From Cordia subcordata (taxonomy: Eukaryota; Streptophyta; Magnoliopsida; Boraginales; Cordiaceae): a stretch of DNA of 64,000 bases. The stretch is taken from positions 2,852,001 through 2,916,000 of the forward strand of contig JAPTOF010000014.1 of NCBI GenBank assembly GCA_028554755.1, written 5' to 3'. Positions 23,374 to 33,597 of this stretch are shown one piece after another (the stretch's first letter is position 1; the number at the start of each line of letters is the position of its first letter). The translations under genes and the position numbers were made by a program. The notes beneath the pieces are model-generated. The model was not told the origin of the DNA, searched no databases, and was given only the letters and a program-made list of their open reading frames with translations.

Positions 23374-24805
23374 TGTGGGAGGCAAATGAACTTAAAAGGA
23401 GAAGGGAGGGATGAATTAAGTTTATAGCTACTTTTAACAACAAAAACACAATTAACAAGCAAGCACAGTCACTTAAGGAAATTATTAAACACATGATGAG
23501 CAATATAGCAAATAAGTTAGAGAGCAAGAAAAAAAAAGAGAGCAAAACCGATTTTAGGTGGTTCGGCCTTACCTACATCCACCGGCTAAAAATACTCTCC
23601 TTAGGACTTCAAACAACTCTACTAAGATGCTTTTTCAAAAGTTGGTAAAGCACAAATCAACCAAACGCCTCTTTGAAGCCTCCTTCAAAGAACCCTAGTA
23701 AGCACCTCATCAAGGATTTTCCCACACTCTCTATTGCTATATAGGAATCTTACAAACAATCCCTAGCTCAAGAGTTTGTATAAACAATAATCAAGGAAAT
23801 TTGAAGAATTTTAAGGTTACAACTCTATGACGACGACATAACAAAAATAAACTCTTGTTTGCTCAATGTTCTAACAACTTATAGCTCAAGAATAATGATT
23901 TCCAAGCTCAAAAGTGTTTAAAAGCAAATGAAAAAGGCTTAGAAATGCTTTGTAAAATTTTTCAGGTGAAGATGAATAAATAAGGTTTAAATAGGTATCC
24001 CAAGTGTATAGCTAACGGTAAAAAAATTTTCAAAATTTGGCACTGCCGGTAGGGGGCTTGGTCGGCCGGTTAGGGTGAGTGGTACCACTAGAACACTCTG
24101 CCTCTGTAAGTAGCCTCAACCAGACGATTGGCAAGGCCAAAGAGTGTTTTGATAGGTCCCCTAATTTCTGTACTAACCGGTAGCCCCTAGGCTAGTATAT
24201 TGACCGGCTAAGGTGACCAGTTGGTCCAGAATGCACCCATTTTAGTTTGTAAACGTGTTTTACAAGCTCTTTTGAAGATCAAGTGTATTTGGTAAGATAA
24301 AAACTACTTCAAAGAGAGTTACACAATGCAATTTGAGGATCAAAAAACATGTTATGCAATAATTTTGAAAGTTTTAAAGATACGAGCAAAGATGGTCATA
24401 CTTCAAAAGCATTTTACACTCATCAAGACAAGATTGAAAAATATATGCAAAGAATAGCTCAAGAAAATCATGCCATTGGGAGCTATAAGTTGTTTTCTAA
24501 GGCTAAACACAAAGAGGCATTAGCTGATATCCCTTATGACGCCTCGTCTCCTCCTTATAACTCCTTTTCTATTTCACAAACAATCTTAAACTCTTCATGC
24601 CATCAAATCTTGTACAAAACTTCAAGCCATGATACATATTGGCAAAGCAAGCACTTCCAGCTTCTAATGAACTCCCTTGCCAATCAACTTATGCAACAAT
24701 TTCACATGGGATATTAGCATTTTAAAGCATTCAATTCAATCAAATATATTCTCAATTATAATTTGCATCATCAAAACACAAGATAATATCACTAGAAAGC
24801 CAACA
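23374..24805 (-). repeat. Solo LTR of the SIRE-like family
   Basis: Collinear with 16946-18360 and 21047-22504: GGTGGTTCGGCCTTACCTAC, CATCAAGGATTTTCCC and CTATAGCTCAAGA-type blocks in the same order and orientation. Ends TGTGGGAGG ... GCCAACA. No internal domain follows, so it is a solo LTR. An ORF at 24349-24717 lies within it and is not a gene. Contains GGTCGGCCGGTTAGG. Confidence 0.75.
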
Positions 24806-25171
24806 AATGCCCTAATTCTTTCTTTCTCTTCTAACTAATCTCCTATCCAATTTTTTAGAACAACAAATAAACACAACTAATGTTTTTTCAGACTTCAAGT
24901 GTCTACAAAGCGACGTATAAATGTAGGCATAACTTTTCTAACTTCATGCAAAGTTATTGAATTTTTTCAATAAATATTTATTATATATAATAAGTATTCT
25001 GTTACAAAAATATTGGACATATAGTTGTGTCTATAGGACATTTCTTCTAGTTTCTTCAAAAAGAAGAATTAACTAAGAGAATACATTGATCACGAAAACA
25101 CTAAATGATAGTAAAACAACGTAACACCTTGCTATTTCCACTTTTGGTAGGCAAGGAAGCTATATATAGAT
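24806..25171. other. 3' flank of the SABATH gene
   Basis: AT-rich spacer between the solo LTR and the SABATH stop codon. No other feature seen; polyadenylation of the - strand gene would lie here. Confidence 0.4.
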
Positions 25172-25546
25172 CTACTTGAGATCCATTATTTTTGTCATTG
25201 AGATGGTGACATTGGTAAACACAGTCCTCTCTTTTGACATAGTATCAGTAACAGTCTCTCGGTATCTCGAAAATATGTCATCGATTATTTCTTTAGCAAA
25301 ATGACTTACAAGCATAGGCTCAGCCACAGCTCGTATACACTTGGCAACACAATAACCGCAATCTTTTGATGATCCATCAGATGGATAGTTATCACCGCCA
25401 CAACAGGCTTTCCAGTCGACTTCAAAAGCCTGCAGTCGGTCAATTCTGAAGAATCCTTCCTTTTCGATGATGGATTTTACTTCTTCTGGTGATGGCATGT
25501 AATTGGGGATATTGAAAGTATATAGTTCTTTTTCTTGTATTATACC
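25172..25546 (-). CDS. SABATH gene exon 4
   Basis: 124 codons plus stop: GIIQEKELYTFNIPNYMPSP (cap domain) to the C-terminus. Contains a CCGG...DCGYC cysteine-rich insert not usual in the family. Acceptor AATGCAG. Confidence 0.88.
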   Translation of the reverse strand, partial: GIIQEKELYTFNIPNYMPSPEEVKSIIEKEGFFRIDRLQAFEVDWKACCGGDNYPSDGSSKDCGYCVAKCIRAVAEPMLVSHFAKEIIDDIFSRYRETVTDTMSKERTVFTNVTISMTKIMDLK

Positions 25547-25654
25547 CTGCATTGAGTTTAATCCGTGTTATCATAACATGCTAAAAAACGTTAAGAAAAC
25601 AAAGAAAAATGTAATAAATAAATAAATAAAGAACTACAAAAGAAGAAGCAAACA

Positions 25655-26110
25655 CGGTTAGCCAACATCTCTCTTTGTTTGCAGTAAAATGTTTTCATAA
25701 GTTTTTGATATTTGGTAACCTTGAAAAATTAGTCAATCAAACAATATTTTCTAATCAGCAAATTTTAAATAAAAATAGAAAAAAATTTTATGTTAGCTAA
25801 AGATACAAAAATACTTTTTGCACATCATTCTCTCTTCTCCTCCATCCCCACACCTGATACTCCGCCACTCCCGACTACATATTTTTCTTTTTTATTTTTA
25901 TTTATTAATTTATTTATTCTTAATGTTTAATTTTTTAATTTATTGTTTTTCAAGTTTTATTTTTATTCTTATTTTTATTTTTTACTAATTTAATTTTTAT
26001 TTCTTATTTTTATTTTTCAAAATTTTTATTTTTATTCAAATAATATGTTTATAATAGTAATGTGTATTTTAAAAAATTATATGACAGTAGGATGGCGGAG
26101 ATGGGTCACA
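25655..26110. repeat. AT-rich MITE-like insert in SABATH intron 3
   Basis: Left part (GCCAACATCTCTCTTTGTTT ... GTAAAATGTTTTCATAAG, then TTTGGTAACC) looks like the end of a plant hAT-type MITE. The middle is an extreme (T/A)-rich tract (25880-26040). No clear second end, so fragmentary. Confidence 0.35.
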
Positions 26111-26119
26111 CGTGCACCA

Positions 26120-26200
26120 CACAAAAAATAATTGGGCCAAAAGCAACCAACTCTGATATTATATTAAGAATCACCGGAGAATCTAACATAAAACTAATTG
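26120..26200 (-). repeat. LTR/primer-site relic in SABATH intron 3
   Basis: On - : GATTCTTAATATAATATCAGAGTTGG, where the TATCAGAGTTGG part resembles an initiator-Met primer-binding site after an LTR end. Too short to assign to a family. Confidence 0.35.
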
Positions 26201-26462
26201 GTATATTCAATATATATGAAGAGTGGTCTAAAATTTTATAAAGTAGTATTGAATATTGAGATTTTTTTATTAAAAAAAGAATGAATATTCTAACAAAAAG
26301 TAACCTGAGAAAAAACTTTTCACAATAATAGCAAAATATAAAACATTATCTTATTGTGTGAAAAAAATATTTTCCTCTAATAAATCATTTTAGGGCAAAC
26401 AAAAGGAGCGTAAGAGACCTAAAAAGTTCCATCATTATCTTCAAAAAATAAGTCAAAGATAC

Positions 26463-26716
26463 CTCGAAGACCATTTCGTTGAGCACTCTTGCTAAAAGGT
26501 CCCAAACGTAGCAACTCTCTTTACTGCGGGGATCTTCACTTTTTCTTCCCAGAAGTGTTAAAACCATGCGCCCGCCAATCGTTAATTCCACCCAACGAAA
26601 TTCAGAAACATTGAAAAGTCTTCTTCAAATTGTTTATAGTATGCTTTTAACACATCTGATGGACTTGTAGATGGCATGCAAATATTGCCTTTGTTGTTCT
26701 CCAAACCATTAGGTAC
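26463..26716 (-). pseudogene. SABATH gene exon 3, frameshifted
   Basis: 254 bases; 255 would keep phase 0 with both neighbours. First frame: VPNGLENNKG to MFLNF, then a stop. Second frame: ELTIGGRMVLTLLGRKSEDP to NEMVFE. The frame switch is a single missing base near 26596, in AATTTCG. Confidence 0.9.
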
Positions 26717-26989
26717 CTGATTGAAATTAGAATTAATTGTTTTAACAATCAAAATTGGATGTTAATATAATAAATAAATATATTAAAATCCTTATTATAA
26801 GTTTAATTTAATTTTTAAATAAGTTGGTAACTTACATGGTATTAGAGTCTAAAAATAAAAAAAAATTTAAATTTTGAAACTAATCGTCACCTGTTTAGAA
26901 AACATTAATATTATGCACATGAAACATTTAAAAACAAATCATGAAAAAGACGTGTTAATACAATAAATAAATGTACTAATATCTTCTCA

Positions 26990-27180
26990 ATAAGCTTAAG
27001 ATGAAGCTCAAAAACAAAAACATCCCCTCTATCACATTAAGGTGCAAGGCTAAAAAACAGAGCTTAACGTGCAAGACTCAAAAATAAAAACATCCTCTCT
27101 ATAAGGTTAAGGTGTAAAGAGGCTCAAAAATAAAAACATCCTCTCCATAAGCTTAAAATACAAGGCTCAAAAATAAAAAG
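26990..27180. repeat. Degenerate minisatellite in SABATH intron 2
   Basis: GGCTCAAAAATAAAAACATC with CTCTCTATAAG and AAGGTGCAAGG recurs three to four times at about 50 base spacing. A related block 'GTGTTAATATAATAAATAAATG' recurs near 26755, 26955, 27190 and 27580. Confidence 0.65.
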
Positions 27181-27242
27181 AAATCAAGAGCATATATTAA
27201 TATAATAAATAAATATATCAAAATAATGCACATATCACATTG

Positions 27243-27531
27243 CACAGTTTTTGGCATTTTGCTTGGGCTGTCAATTGTAAAGGTGTGGTAAGATTTGGCA
27301 ACCCACCCAAATTTATTTTTTGTTCTCCTTTTCCATACTGGGAAGTATTACTTCTTTTCTTTTGGCTCTAGGGTTTGATTCTAGGATCTTTTGTACTGTT
27401 CAGGGGTTTGTCCTTATAGCTAATGCTGCAAGGGTTAAGTTCTTGCCTTCCTCTTGCTTTGTACCTCTCTTTTTATCTAATAAAATGTTGAGAGAAGTCT
27501 CTCCTCTTCTTACCAAAAAAAAAAAAAAAAG
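27243..27531 (+). mobile_element. LINE/SINE-type 3' end with poly(A) in SABATH intron 2
   Basis: Ends TAATAAAATGTTGAGAGAAG, CT-rich tail, then (A)16 at about 27516-27531, oriented against the gene. Left border uncertain; no target duplication recognised. Confidence 0.55.
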
Positions 27532-27720
27532 CCAAGATGCAAGGTTAGAAAACAAACTAAGAAAATCACACCTAAGAAGGTGTATTAATATAATAAATAA
27601 ATGCATTAATATTTTCTCTGTAAAATTTATCTCTAAATGAGGCAATAACTCAACACTAAATTTCAATTCGAAGACACATAAAATAATATCTGAAAGGTTT
27701 GGCTACGAGAGAAAACCTAC

Positions 27721-28125
27721 TTGAGAAAGCCAATGGAGACTGTAAGAGGAATGAATAAAATGAAGAGTGTTGGAAGGAAAGAGTCTTCCATAGAAAGAAC
27801 CAGGGACTCCATTGAAGAAGCATGGTCTAAGGCTTGATCCCATCTCTTTTCTCAATTTTTCATGAAAGCGTGGCAGGGACTTGAAAATATCATTAAAGTC
27901 GTTGCCCGGAAGGTCATTTAGATATATCTGAATCTCTGGTGGTGCATTTCCCATCCTTTCGCAGGTCTTGTAAATTGTATTGATGAGTTGTGATACAACT
28001 AGCAGAGTGTTTGGTCCAGAGGAACAACCCAAATCTGCGATGCTCAAGGTTTCTGGTTTGAGGCTGCAGTAGAGATTGATTATGGCTTGTTCTGTTATTG
28101 GTTTTGTCATGAGTAATGCCTTTTT
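27721..28125 (-). CDS. SABATH gene exon 2
   Basis: 135 codons, from KKALLMTKP to HWLSQ. Carries the SAM-binding motif and most substrate-pocket residues. Acceptor TTGGCAG; donor GTAGGT. Confidence 0.9.
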
Positions 28126-28709
28126 CTGCCAAGACCAGTAAGTGAATCTTCAGAAAAAAAAAATTACTCAATTTCTATCAAAATGTATTTTAGCTCGTGT
28201 TTCATCAAAGTTGTATAAATTTTTCAAGTTTTTAAACTTTGATAATATCGTATGCTTATATATATAGGGTATTAGCGAGTTTCTAAAACAACAAAAGTTT
28301 TATACATCTTTGACAACATAAAAGAGGTAAAATACATTTTATTCTATCAAAAGATCATAATAACTGATAAATTAATAGTTCATATTATCAGAGTGATGTC
28401 ATCCTTTCTTTGAGTGATAAAATTTTACGTATTGAATGTCAAATTTTTATCACCCTAGTCTACCAGAAAACATATTGATATATTTGGCGAAGGCATTTTT
28501 TATGTATGCTACTATGCTAGAATAATCAAATACATTCCATTTTAGAAATTAATTGATTAATGAAAGCAATAACTTAGAACCTTATATAATGAATTTGAAT
28601 TTTAAGATTTTTTAATATGATACAAATATATGTTGTAACAGTAATATATAACGTTAGTTGCAGCACATAAAATGATTGTGTGAGAATGAAAAGCGGAAGT
28701 GTGTATAAC

Positions 28710-28784
28710 CTGAAGAGATGAGTTTTTGGCATAACTCGCATCTCCGATTCCTCCATTCATGTGTAACACATTCACCACTTCCAT
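28710..28784 (-). CDS. SABATH gene exon 1
   Basis: 25 codons, MEVVNVLHMNGG to AKNSSLQ. The ending Gln is a conserved substrate-pocket residue in the family. The donor GTTATA follows at 28709. An in-frame ATG at 28850 lies beyond the likely transcription start and is not favoured. Confidence 0.88.
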
Positions 28785-28858
28785 TATTACTACTAATACT
28801 ATGTTTTGCTTGGTTTTCTCACTTGGGCTTGTTTGCATTGGTTTGCCCAAGTACCTTT

Positions 28859-28870
28859 ATCTATATATAA
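28859..28870 (-). promoter_or_regulatory. TATA box of the SABATH gene
   Basis: On - : CTTATATATAG, about 77-87 bases upstream of the chosen ATG, leaving room for a short 5' leader. A near copy (CTTACATATAG) lies in the duplicated block at about 30478-30490. Confidence 0.55.
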
Positions 28871-28964
28871 GCCACGCATTATGCATGGTGGTCAGGCACG
28901 GCATACAAAGAAACCAATCATCAAAAAGTTGAAGTTGCGTGTAAAAAACGCAAAAGAAATAAAA

Positions 28965-28970
28965 CACGTG
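28965..28970 (-). promoter_or_regulatory. G-box CACGTG upstream of the SABATH gene
   Basis: Exact CACGTG about 100 bases above the TATA box; another at 29219-29224. G-boxes bind bHLH/bZIP factors, including jasmonate-pathway MYC proteins; function here is inferred. The first is kept in duplicate B (near 30587), the second is mutated to CACATG. Confidence 0.4.
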
Positions 28971-29818
28971 CTGCACTACTATTTGAATAATATGCATTAA
29001 GATTCTATTGCAGTACTTGATGTCAAATGTCTCGGCCCTTTATATTTTTATAAATACAAAACATTTTGAACGTGGAGGTTAAAATTTAAAGTAAAATTTG
29101 AAAATGGTAAGTGATTACCAATAAATTCATACAATATAATAAAGAAGAGTATACTATATTATATGACTGTCAAATGTCGTGTTAATATGAGCTTTGCTAT
29201 TCTTTTACCACGTGTCACGTTTTCTGCATATTTTTTTTAAAAATAAAAACATCTAAACATTTTCTTAAAAAAAGAAAAAACAAATATATTACCTTAAAAA
29301 GATGCCCAATAAATGATGAAAATGTATCAATCTATATTATTCATGATTCCTTTCCTAAAACTATTAAATTTTACAAAAGTATAAAAGTTGTATTTAATGT
29401 CAAAATTTTAATATAACAAAATATATTTATGTTTTATCTATTACATTAATTATCAAATTTAATCATTAATAATTATAAAAATATAAAAATACGCATTTCT
29501 CCCATGTATCATACGAATACTATCATATTATATAAATATTGATATAATTATCAAAAATACTTTTTAAATTAAAAATCACTATATAATTTTTAATTTATAT
29601 CATATTACATAAACATTAAAACACGTACATCTCAAGGGTAACTACGCTAGTGTGAAATGTAACACATTTGGCTGCATGTAGTGGTGTGACTTGCGTCACA
29701 TGGGAAACGGAAAATAAATTTAGTTAGCCCTGTAACACACCCTCTAAGAGAACAAACTCCCACATCAACTTTAGGTGTCATGGAGGCCGACCCTTTGTCA
29801 GTCTTTAATCAGGCACAG

Positions 29819-30444
29819 TGACGTGTTGAGTTTATATTTTATATTTATGTTAATACTTATTCTAAATTTATTTTTGTGTTTTTTAGAAAATTTTTGGGAT
29901 GAATTTGAACTTATTTAGTTTTATTTTTAAAATTTTTGCACGTTTAAAAAAATTGGATGAATTTGCATAATTTTTGTATTTTGGCCATAACTTTTTGTTC
30001 GAATGTCAAAATGAGGTGATTTAAGTGGCCACGGAAAGCTAACTTCGAGACTTACAATGTTTTTTTTGTGCCCAGCCCAGTTCAGACCTTAAGATGATGA
30101 GAAATGCACTGCAATGATTTGGACGAAATTTAAGAAAAAAAAAGAATGAGTAAGACCTTAGCTTCCACGTGCAAGACAAATTTGTATTCTTTGATAACAA
30201 GGGCTATAAGTGGGCCCCACAGCATTTAATACAATTTGCCTTTTTTATTTTAATTTTCGTGCAGAACATTGCAGTGCATTTTTCATCATTTAAGGCCTCA
30301 ACTGGGTTGAGCACGAGAAACAAAAGTTGTAGGTCTTGAAGTTAGCTCCCCGTAGCCACTTAAATCACCTCGTTTTGATATTCGAACAAAAAGTTATCGC
30401 CAAAATACAAAAATTATACAAATCTGTCCAGTTTTTCAAACTTG
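29819..30444. mobile_element. Foldback element, copy A (right end lost)
   Basis: Long arms in inverted orientation (TTTTTGTATTTTGGCCATAA near 29970 against its reverse near 30400). The outermost ~115 bases of the right arm are missing because the duplication junction cuts there. Confidence 0.8.
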
Positions 30445-32490
30445 GGCTTGTGAACATTGGTTTGCCCAAGTACCTTATCTATATGTAAGCCGCGCATTAT
30501 GCATGGTGGTCAGGCACGGCATACAAAGAAAACAATCATCAAAAAGTTGAAGTTGCGTCACATGTAAAAAACGCATAAGAAATAAAACACGTGGTGATGA
30601 CATTCGGCACTACTATTTGAATAAAATGCATTAAGATTCTATTGCATAACTTGATGTAAAATGTCTCGACCCTTTATATGCTTAAATTTTATAAATATTT
30701 ATACTTTAAAATTAATGTCGAAACCCGTCCGTCACAATGGACAGAAGCACTAATTTTTGTATGATCATACTTGCTGATTTCATCCCCCACCCCACCCCCA
30801 AAAAAAAAAGAAAAAGAAACAAACAAATCTAAAAAATGTATTAATAATTTTATTCAAGAAAAATCTTCAAGTATGATCATACAAAAATTAAACTAGAATC
30901 CTATCCGTTTGGTGCACGATTTTCTTTTTTTTTTTTTTTTTGGTTGGGTGCGGGGGGGAGGGGGGAGCGGGTGTTGCGAGGGGGAGATGGGATGAATCAA
31001 CAAGTATGATCATACAAAAACTAGAATCCTATCCATTTGGTGCACGAATTTCAACATTAATTTTAAAGTATAAATTATATTTTTATAAATACAAAACATT
31101 TTGAACGTGGGTTTTAAATTTTAAGGTTAAAATTTAAAGTAAAATTGGAAAATGGTAAGTGATTACCAATAAATTCATACAATATAATAAAGAAGAGTAT
31201 ATTGTATTATATGACTGTCAAATTTCGTGTTAATATGAGATTTGCTATTCTTTTACCACATGTCATTTTCTACACATCTTTTTTAAAAATAAAAACATCT
31301 AAACATTTTCTTAAAAAAAGCAAAAACAAATATATTACCTTAAAAAAATGCCCAATAAATGATGAAAATGTATCAATCTATATTATTCATGATTCTTTTC
31401 CTAAAACTATTAGATTTTACAAAAGTATAAAAGTTGTATTTAATGTCAGAAATTTAATAGAACAAAATATATTTATGTTTTATCTCTTACATTAATTATC
31501 AAATTTGATCATTAATAATTATAAAAATTTAAAAATGCGCATTTCTCCTATGTATCATACGAATACTATCATATTATATAAATATTAATATAATTATTAA
31601 AAATACTTTTTAAATTAAAAATCACTACATAATTTTTTATCTATATCATATTATATAAACATTAAAACACGTACATCTCAAGGGTAATTACACTAGTGTG
31701 AAATGTAACACGTTTGGCTGCATGTAGTGGTGTGACTTGCGTCACATGGGAAACGGAAAATAAATTTACTTAGGCATGTAACACACTCTCTAAGAGAACA
31801 AACTCGCACATCAACTTTAGGTGTCATGGAGGCCGACCCTTTGTCAGTATTTAATTAGGTAGAGTGACGTGTTGAGTTTATATTTTATATTTATGTTAAT
31901 ACTTATTCTAAACTTAATTTTGTGTTTTTTAGAAAATTTTTGGGATGAATTTGAAATTATTTAGTTTTATTTTCAAAATTTTCGCACGTTTAAAAAAATT
32001 GGACGAATTTGCATAGTTTTTGTATTTTGGCCATAACTTTTTGTTCGAATGTCAAAATGAGGTGATTCAAGCGGTCACGTAAAGCTAACTTCGAGACTTA
32101 CAATGTTTTTTTTTGTGCTCAACCCAGTTCAAACCTTAAGATGATGAGAAATGCACTGCAATGTTTTGGACGAAATTTAAGGAAAAAAAAGAATGAGTAA
32201 GACCTTAGCTTCCACGTGCAAGACAATTTTGTATTCTTTGGTAACAAGGGCTATAAGTGCGTCCTACAGCATTTAATACAATTTGCCTTTTTTATTTTAA
32301 TTTTCGTGCAGAACATTGCAGTGCATTTTTCATCATTTTAGGCCTCAACTGGGTTGAGCACAAAAAACAAAAGTTGTAGGTCTTGAAGTTAGCTCCCCGC
32401 GGCCACTTGATCACCTCATTTCGATATTCCGGCAACAAGTTATTGTCAAAATACAAAAACTGTGCAAATCTGTCCAGTTTTTCAAACTTG
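30440..32490. repeat. Tandem duplication unit B
   Basis: Direct copy of 28821-30439, longer because a 377 bp MITE (30698-31074) sits in it. The junction reads CAAACTTGGGCTTG; ACTTG is present at unit start, junction and unit end, so the duplication probably arose at a 5 base microhomology. Confidence 0.9.
30698..31074. mobile_element. MITE with ~75 bp terminal inverted repeats
   Basis: Ends TTTATACTTTAAAATTAATG and its reverse. TGTATGATCATAC lies at the inner border of each arm. The corresponding site in unit A (about 29040-29060) is empty. A second, partial copy of the right arm is at 30869-30925. Interior is A-rich and G-rich with no coding part. Superfamily not determined. Confidence 0.85.
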
Positions 32491-32610
32491 TAAAAATTTT
32501 GCAAATAAAACCAAATAAGTTCAAATTTATCCCAAAAATTTTCTAAAAAGCTCAAAATTAAGTTTAGAATATGTATTGAAATAAATATAAAATATAAGCT
32601 CAACACGACG
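31865..32610. mobile_element. Foldback/MULE-like element, copy B (complete)
   Basis: 746 bp. Left arm starts TGACGTGTTGAG; the right arm read backwards starts CGTCGTGTTGAGC and stays alignable for about 300 bases, leaving a ~140 bp loop. No transposase. Long arms suggest a Mutator-like or foldback family; target duplication not recognised. An apparent ORF in the right arm (32292-32606) is not a gene. Confidence 0.8.
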
Positions 32611-33229
32611 TTCTTTGATGTAAATAAATTTAGTTAGGAAACGAATTAGAAAATAAAAATAAAAATAAAGCTTCCTACATATCGCTATAATGATCATATC
32701 TTGAGAAATAATTGTATCTTTGAATATAAGTTCCTATACTCGAGGGAAACTATACAATATAATTTCATTGATGGCGAATTTTAGGCTCCACTACTTACTA
32801 GGATCGCATTTGATTGAGGAGCTGCCAGATTGAAGTTTGTTGTGAACTACTAACCGACTTCAGCCTCCATTAAAAGAAAAAAATAAATAAATATTGCCAA
32901 AGAATAGTTGATCCGAAGCACTTCGTTTTACACTTTCAAAAACCCAATGATTCAATCTTATGGATAGGTAAAATAAATTTCCATTTCTAGTAAGAAATGG
33001 AAAGAAGCAAATACTCAATTTAAAGTGAATAAGTAGAATTTTATACTTGGTTCGAGAATATATTTACTCACTAATTAACTCCAGAGATAATATACAGTAG
33101 GTGCGACAAAGCATCCTAAATCATGTAAATTCACAATTAAATCATAAATGAAGACTATGAGATTAGCAAGTTTGTCTGTAACATATAGGTGGAATTCCTA
33201 AGTGATAAGTAATCCAGTTACTATTATTG
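32611..33229. other. Intergenic stretch, no gene seen
   Basis: AT-rich, no supported ORF or repeat. Confidence 0.4.
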
Positions 33230-33515
33230 TTTGACAATGGTTTACAGTTGATAATGACTTACAATTTTTAAATTTTACTTTAAATTTTAATCTTAAATTC
33301 TAAAACACGCAAGTATTCAAAATTTTTAATATTTATAGAAATTTATACTTTGAAATTGATGTCAAATTCCGTGCATCGCAAATAGATAGAACTCTAGTTT
33401 TTGTATGATCATACAGGTTGATTTACCCACCCCAACCGCATCTCAAAAAAAAATGTATATATATGAGCACTAAATTGTGTATTAATAATTCTATTCAAGA
33501 AAAATCTTCGATCCC
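33230..33515. mobile_element. Fragment related to the 30.7 kb MITE and its flank
   Basis: Holds TTTATACTTTGAAATTGATG, TTTTTGTATGATCATACAGG and TCAAGAAAAATCTTCG as in the 30698 MITE. To the left is the reverse complement of the sequence found right of that MITE (AATTTAAAGTAAAATT near 31130), so the original repeat may be larger than the 377 bp unit. Confidence 0.65.
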
Positions 33516-33597
33516 CCCGAACCAGAGAAAAGCAAATTTCTAGTCCTAGTTGCCCATGAAACAAACCTGGAGCTTAATCATTTATGAGAACGGAAAT

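Larger units (their letters stand above)
25172..28784 (-). pseudogene. SABATH family S-adenosylmethionine carboxyl methyltransferase, one-base frameshift
   Basis: Family members methylate the carboxyl (or N) group of small molecules such as salicylate, benzoate, jasmonate or xanthines, in the cytosol. Four exons: 28784-28710, 28125-27721, 26716-26463, 25546-25172, all with GT/AG introns in phase 0. They give 369 residues (one base restored in length only), the usual family size. Residues seen: SAM motif DLGCSSGPN at 56, YLNDL at 93, GVPGSFYGRLFP at 131, SSYSLHWLSQ at 151. Exon 3 lacks one base near 26596, after MFLNF; the frame then reaches TAA within five codons. The rest is intact, so the break is recent or a sequencing error. 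His (not Met) before the conserved Trp argues against a salicylate-specific enzyme. Substrate unknown. Start chosen at the ATG giving MEVVNVLHMNGG. Confidence 0.9.
28821..30439. repeat. Tandem duplication unit A (SABATH promoter region)
   Basis: 1619 bp unit starting ACTTGGGCTTG and repeated directly at 30440. Shared blocks include ATGGTGGTCAGGCACGGCAT, AAGTGATTACCAATAAATTC, GACTTGCGTCACATGGGAAA and GAGGCCGACCCTTTGTCAGT. The unit ends within a foldback element, so that element is truncated here (29819-30439). Confidence 0.9.

Noticed and set aside
24349..24717. 122-residue open frame
   Set aside because: Lies wholly in a solo LTR (23374-24805) collinear with two other LTRs that lack the frame.
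25544..25552. ATG at the head of SABATH exon 4 as a separate gene start
   Set aside because: It overlaps the intron acceptor (ATGCAG); the frame continues exon 3.
27320..27666. Overlapping frames of 106 and 88 residues in SABATH intron 2
   Set aside because: They cover a LINE/SINE tail with poly(A) and have no domain.
28785..28850. N-terminal extension of the SABATH protein from an upstream in-frame ATG
   Set aside because: The extra 22 residues do not resemble the family, and the TATA box at 28859-28870 would put the start of transcription near or below that ATG.
31202..31495. 97-residue frame within duplicate B
   Set aside because: Not kept in duplicate A; AT-rich translation without domain.
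32292..32606. 104-residue frame on the - strand
   Set aside because: It is the right arm of the foldback element; the mirror arm has no such frame and composition is low-complexity.
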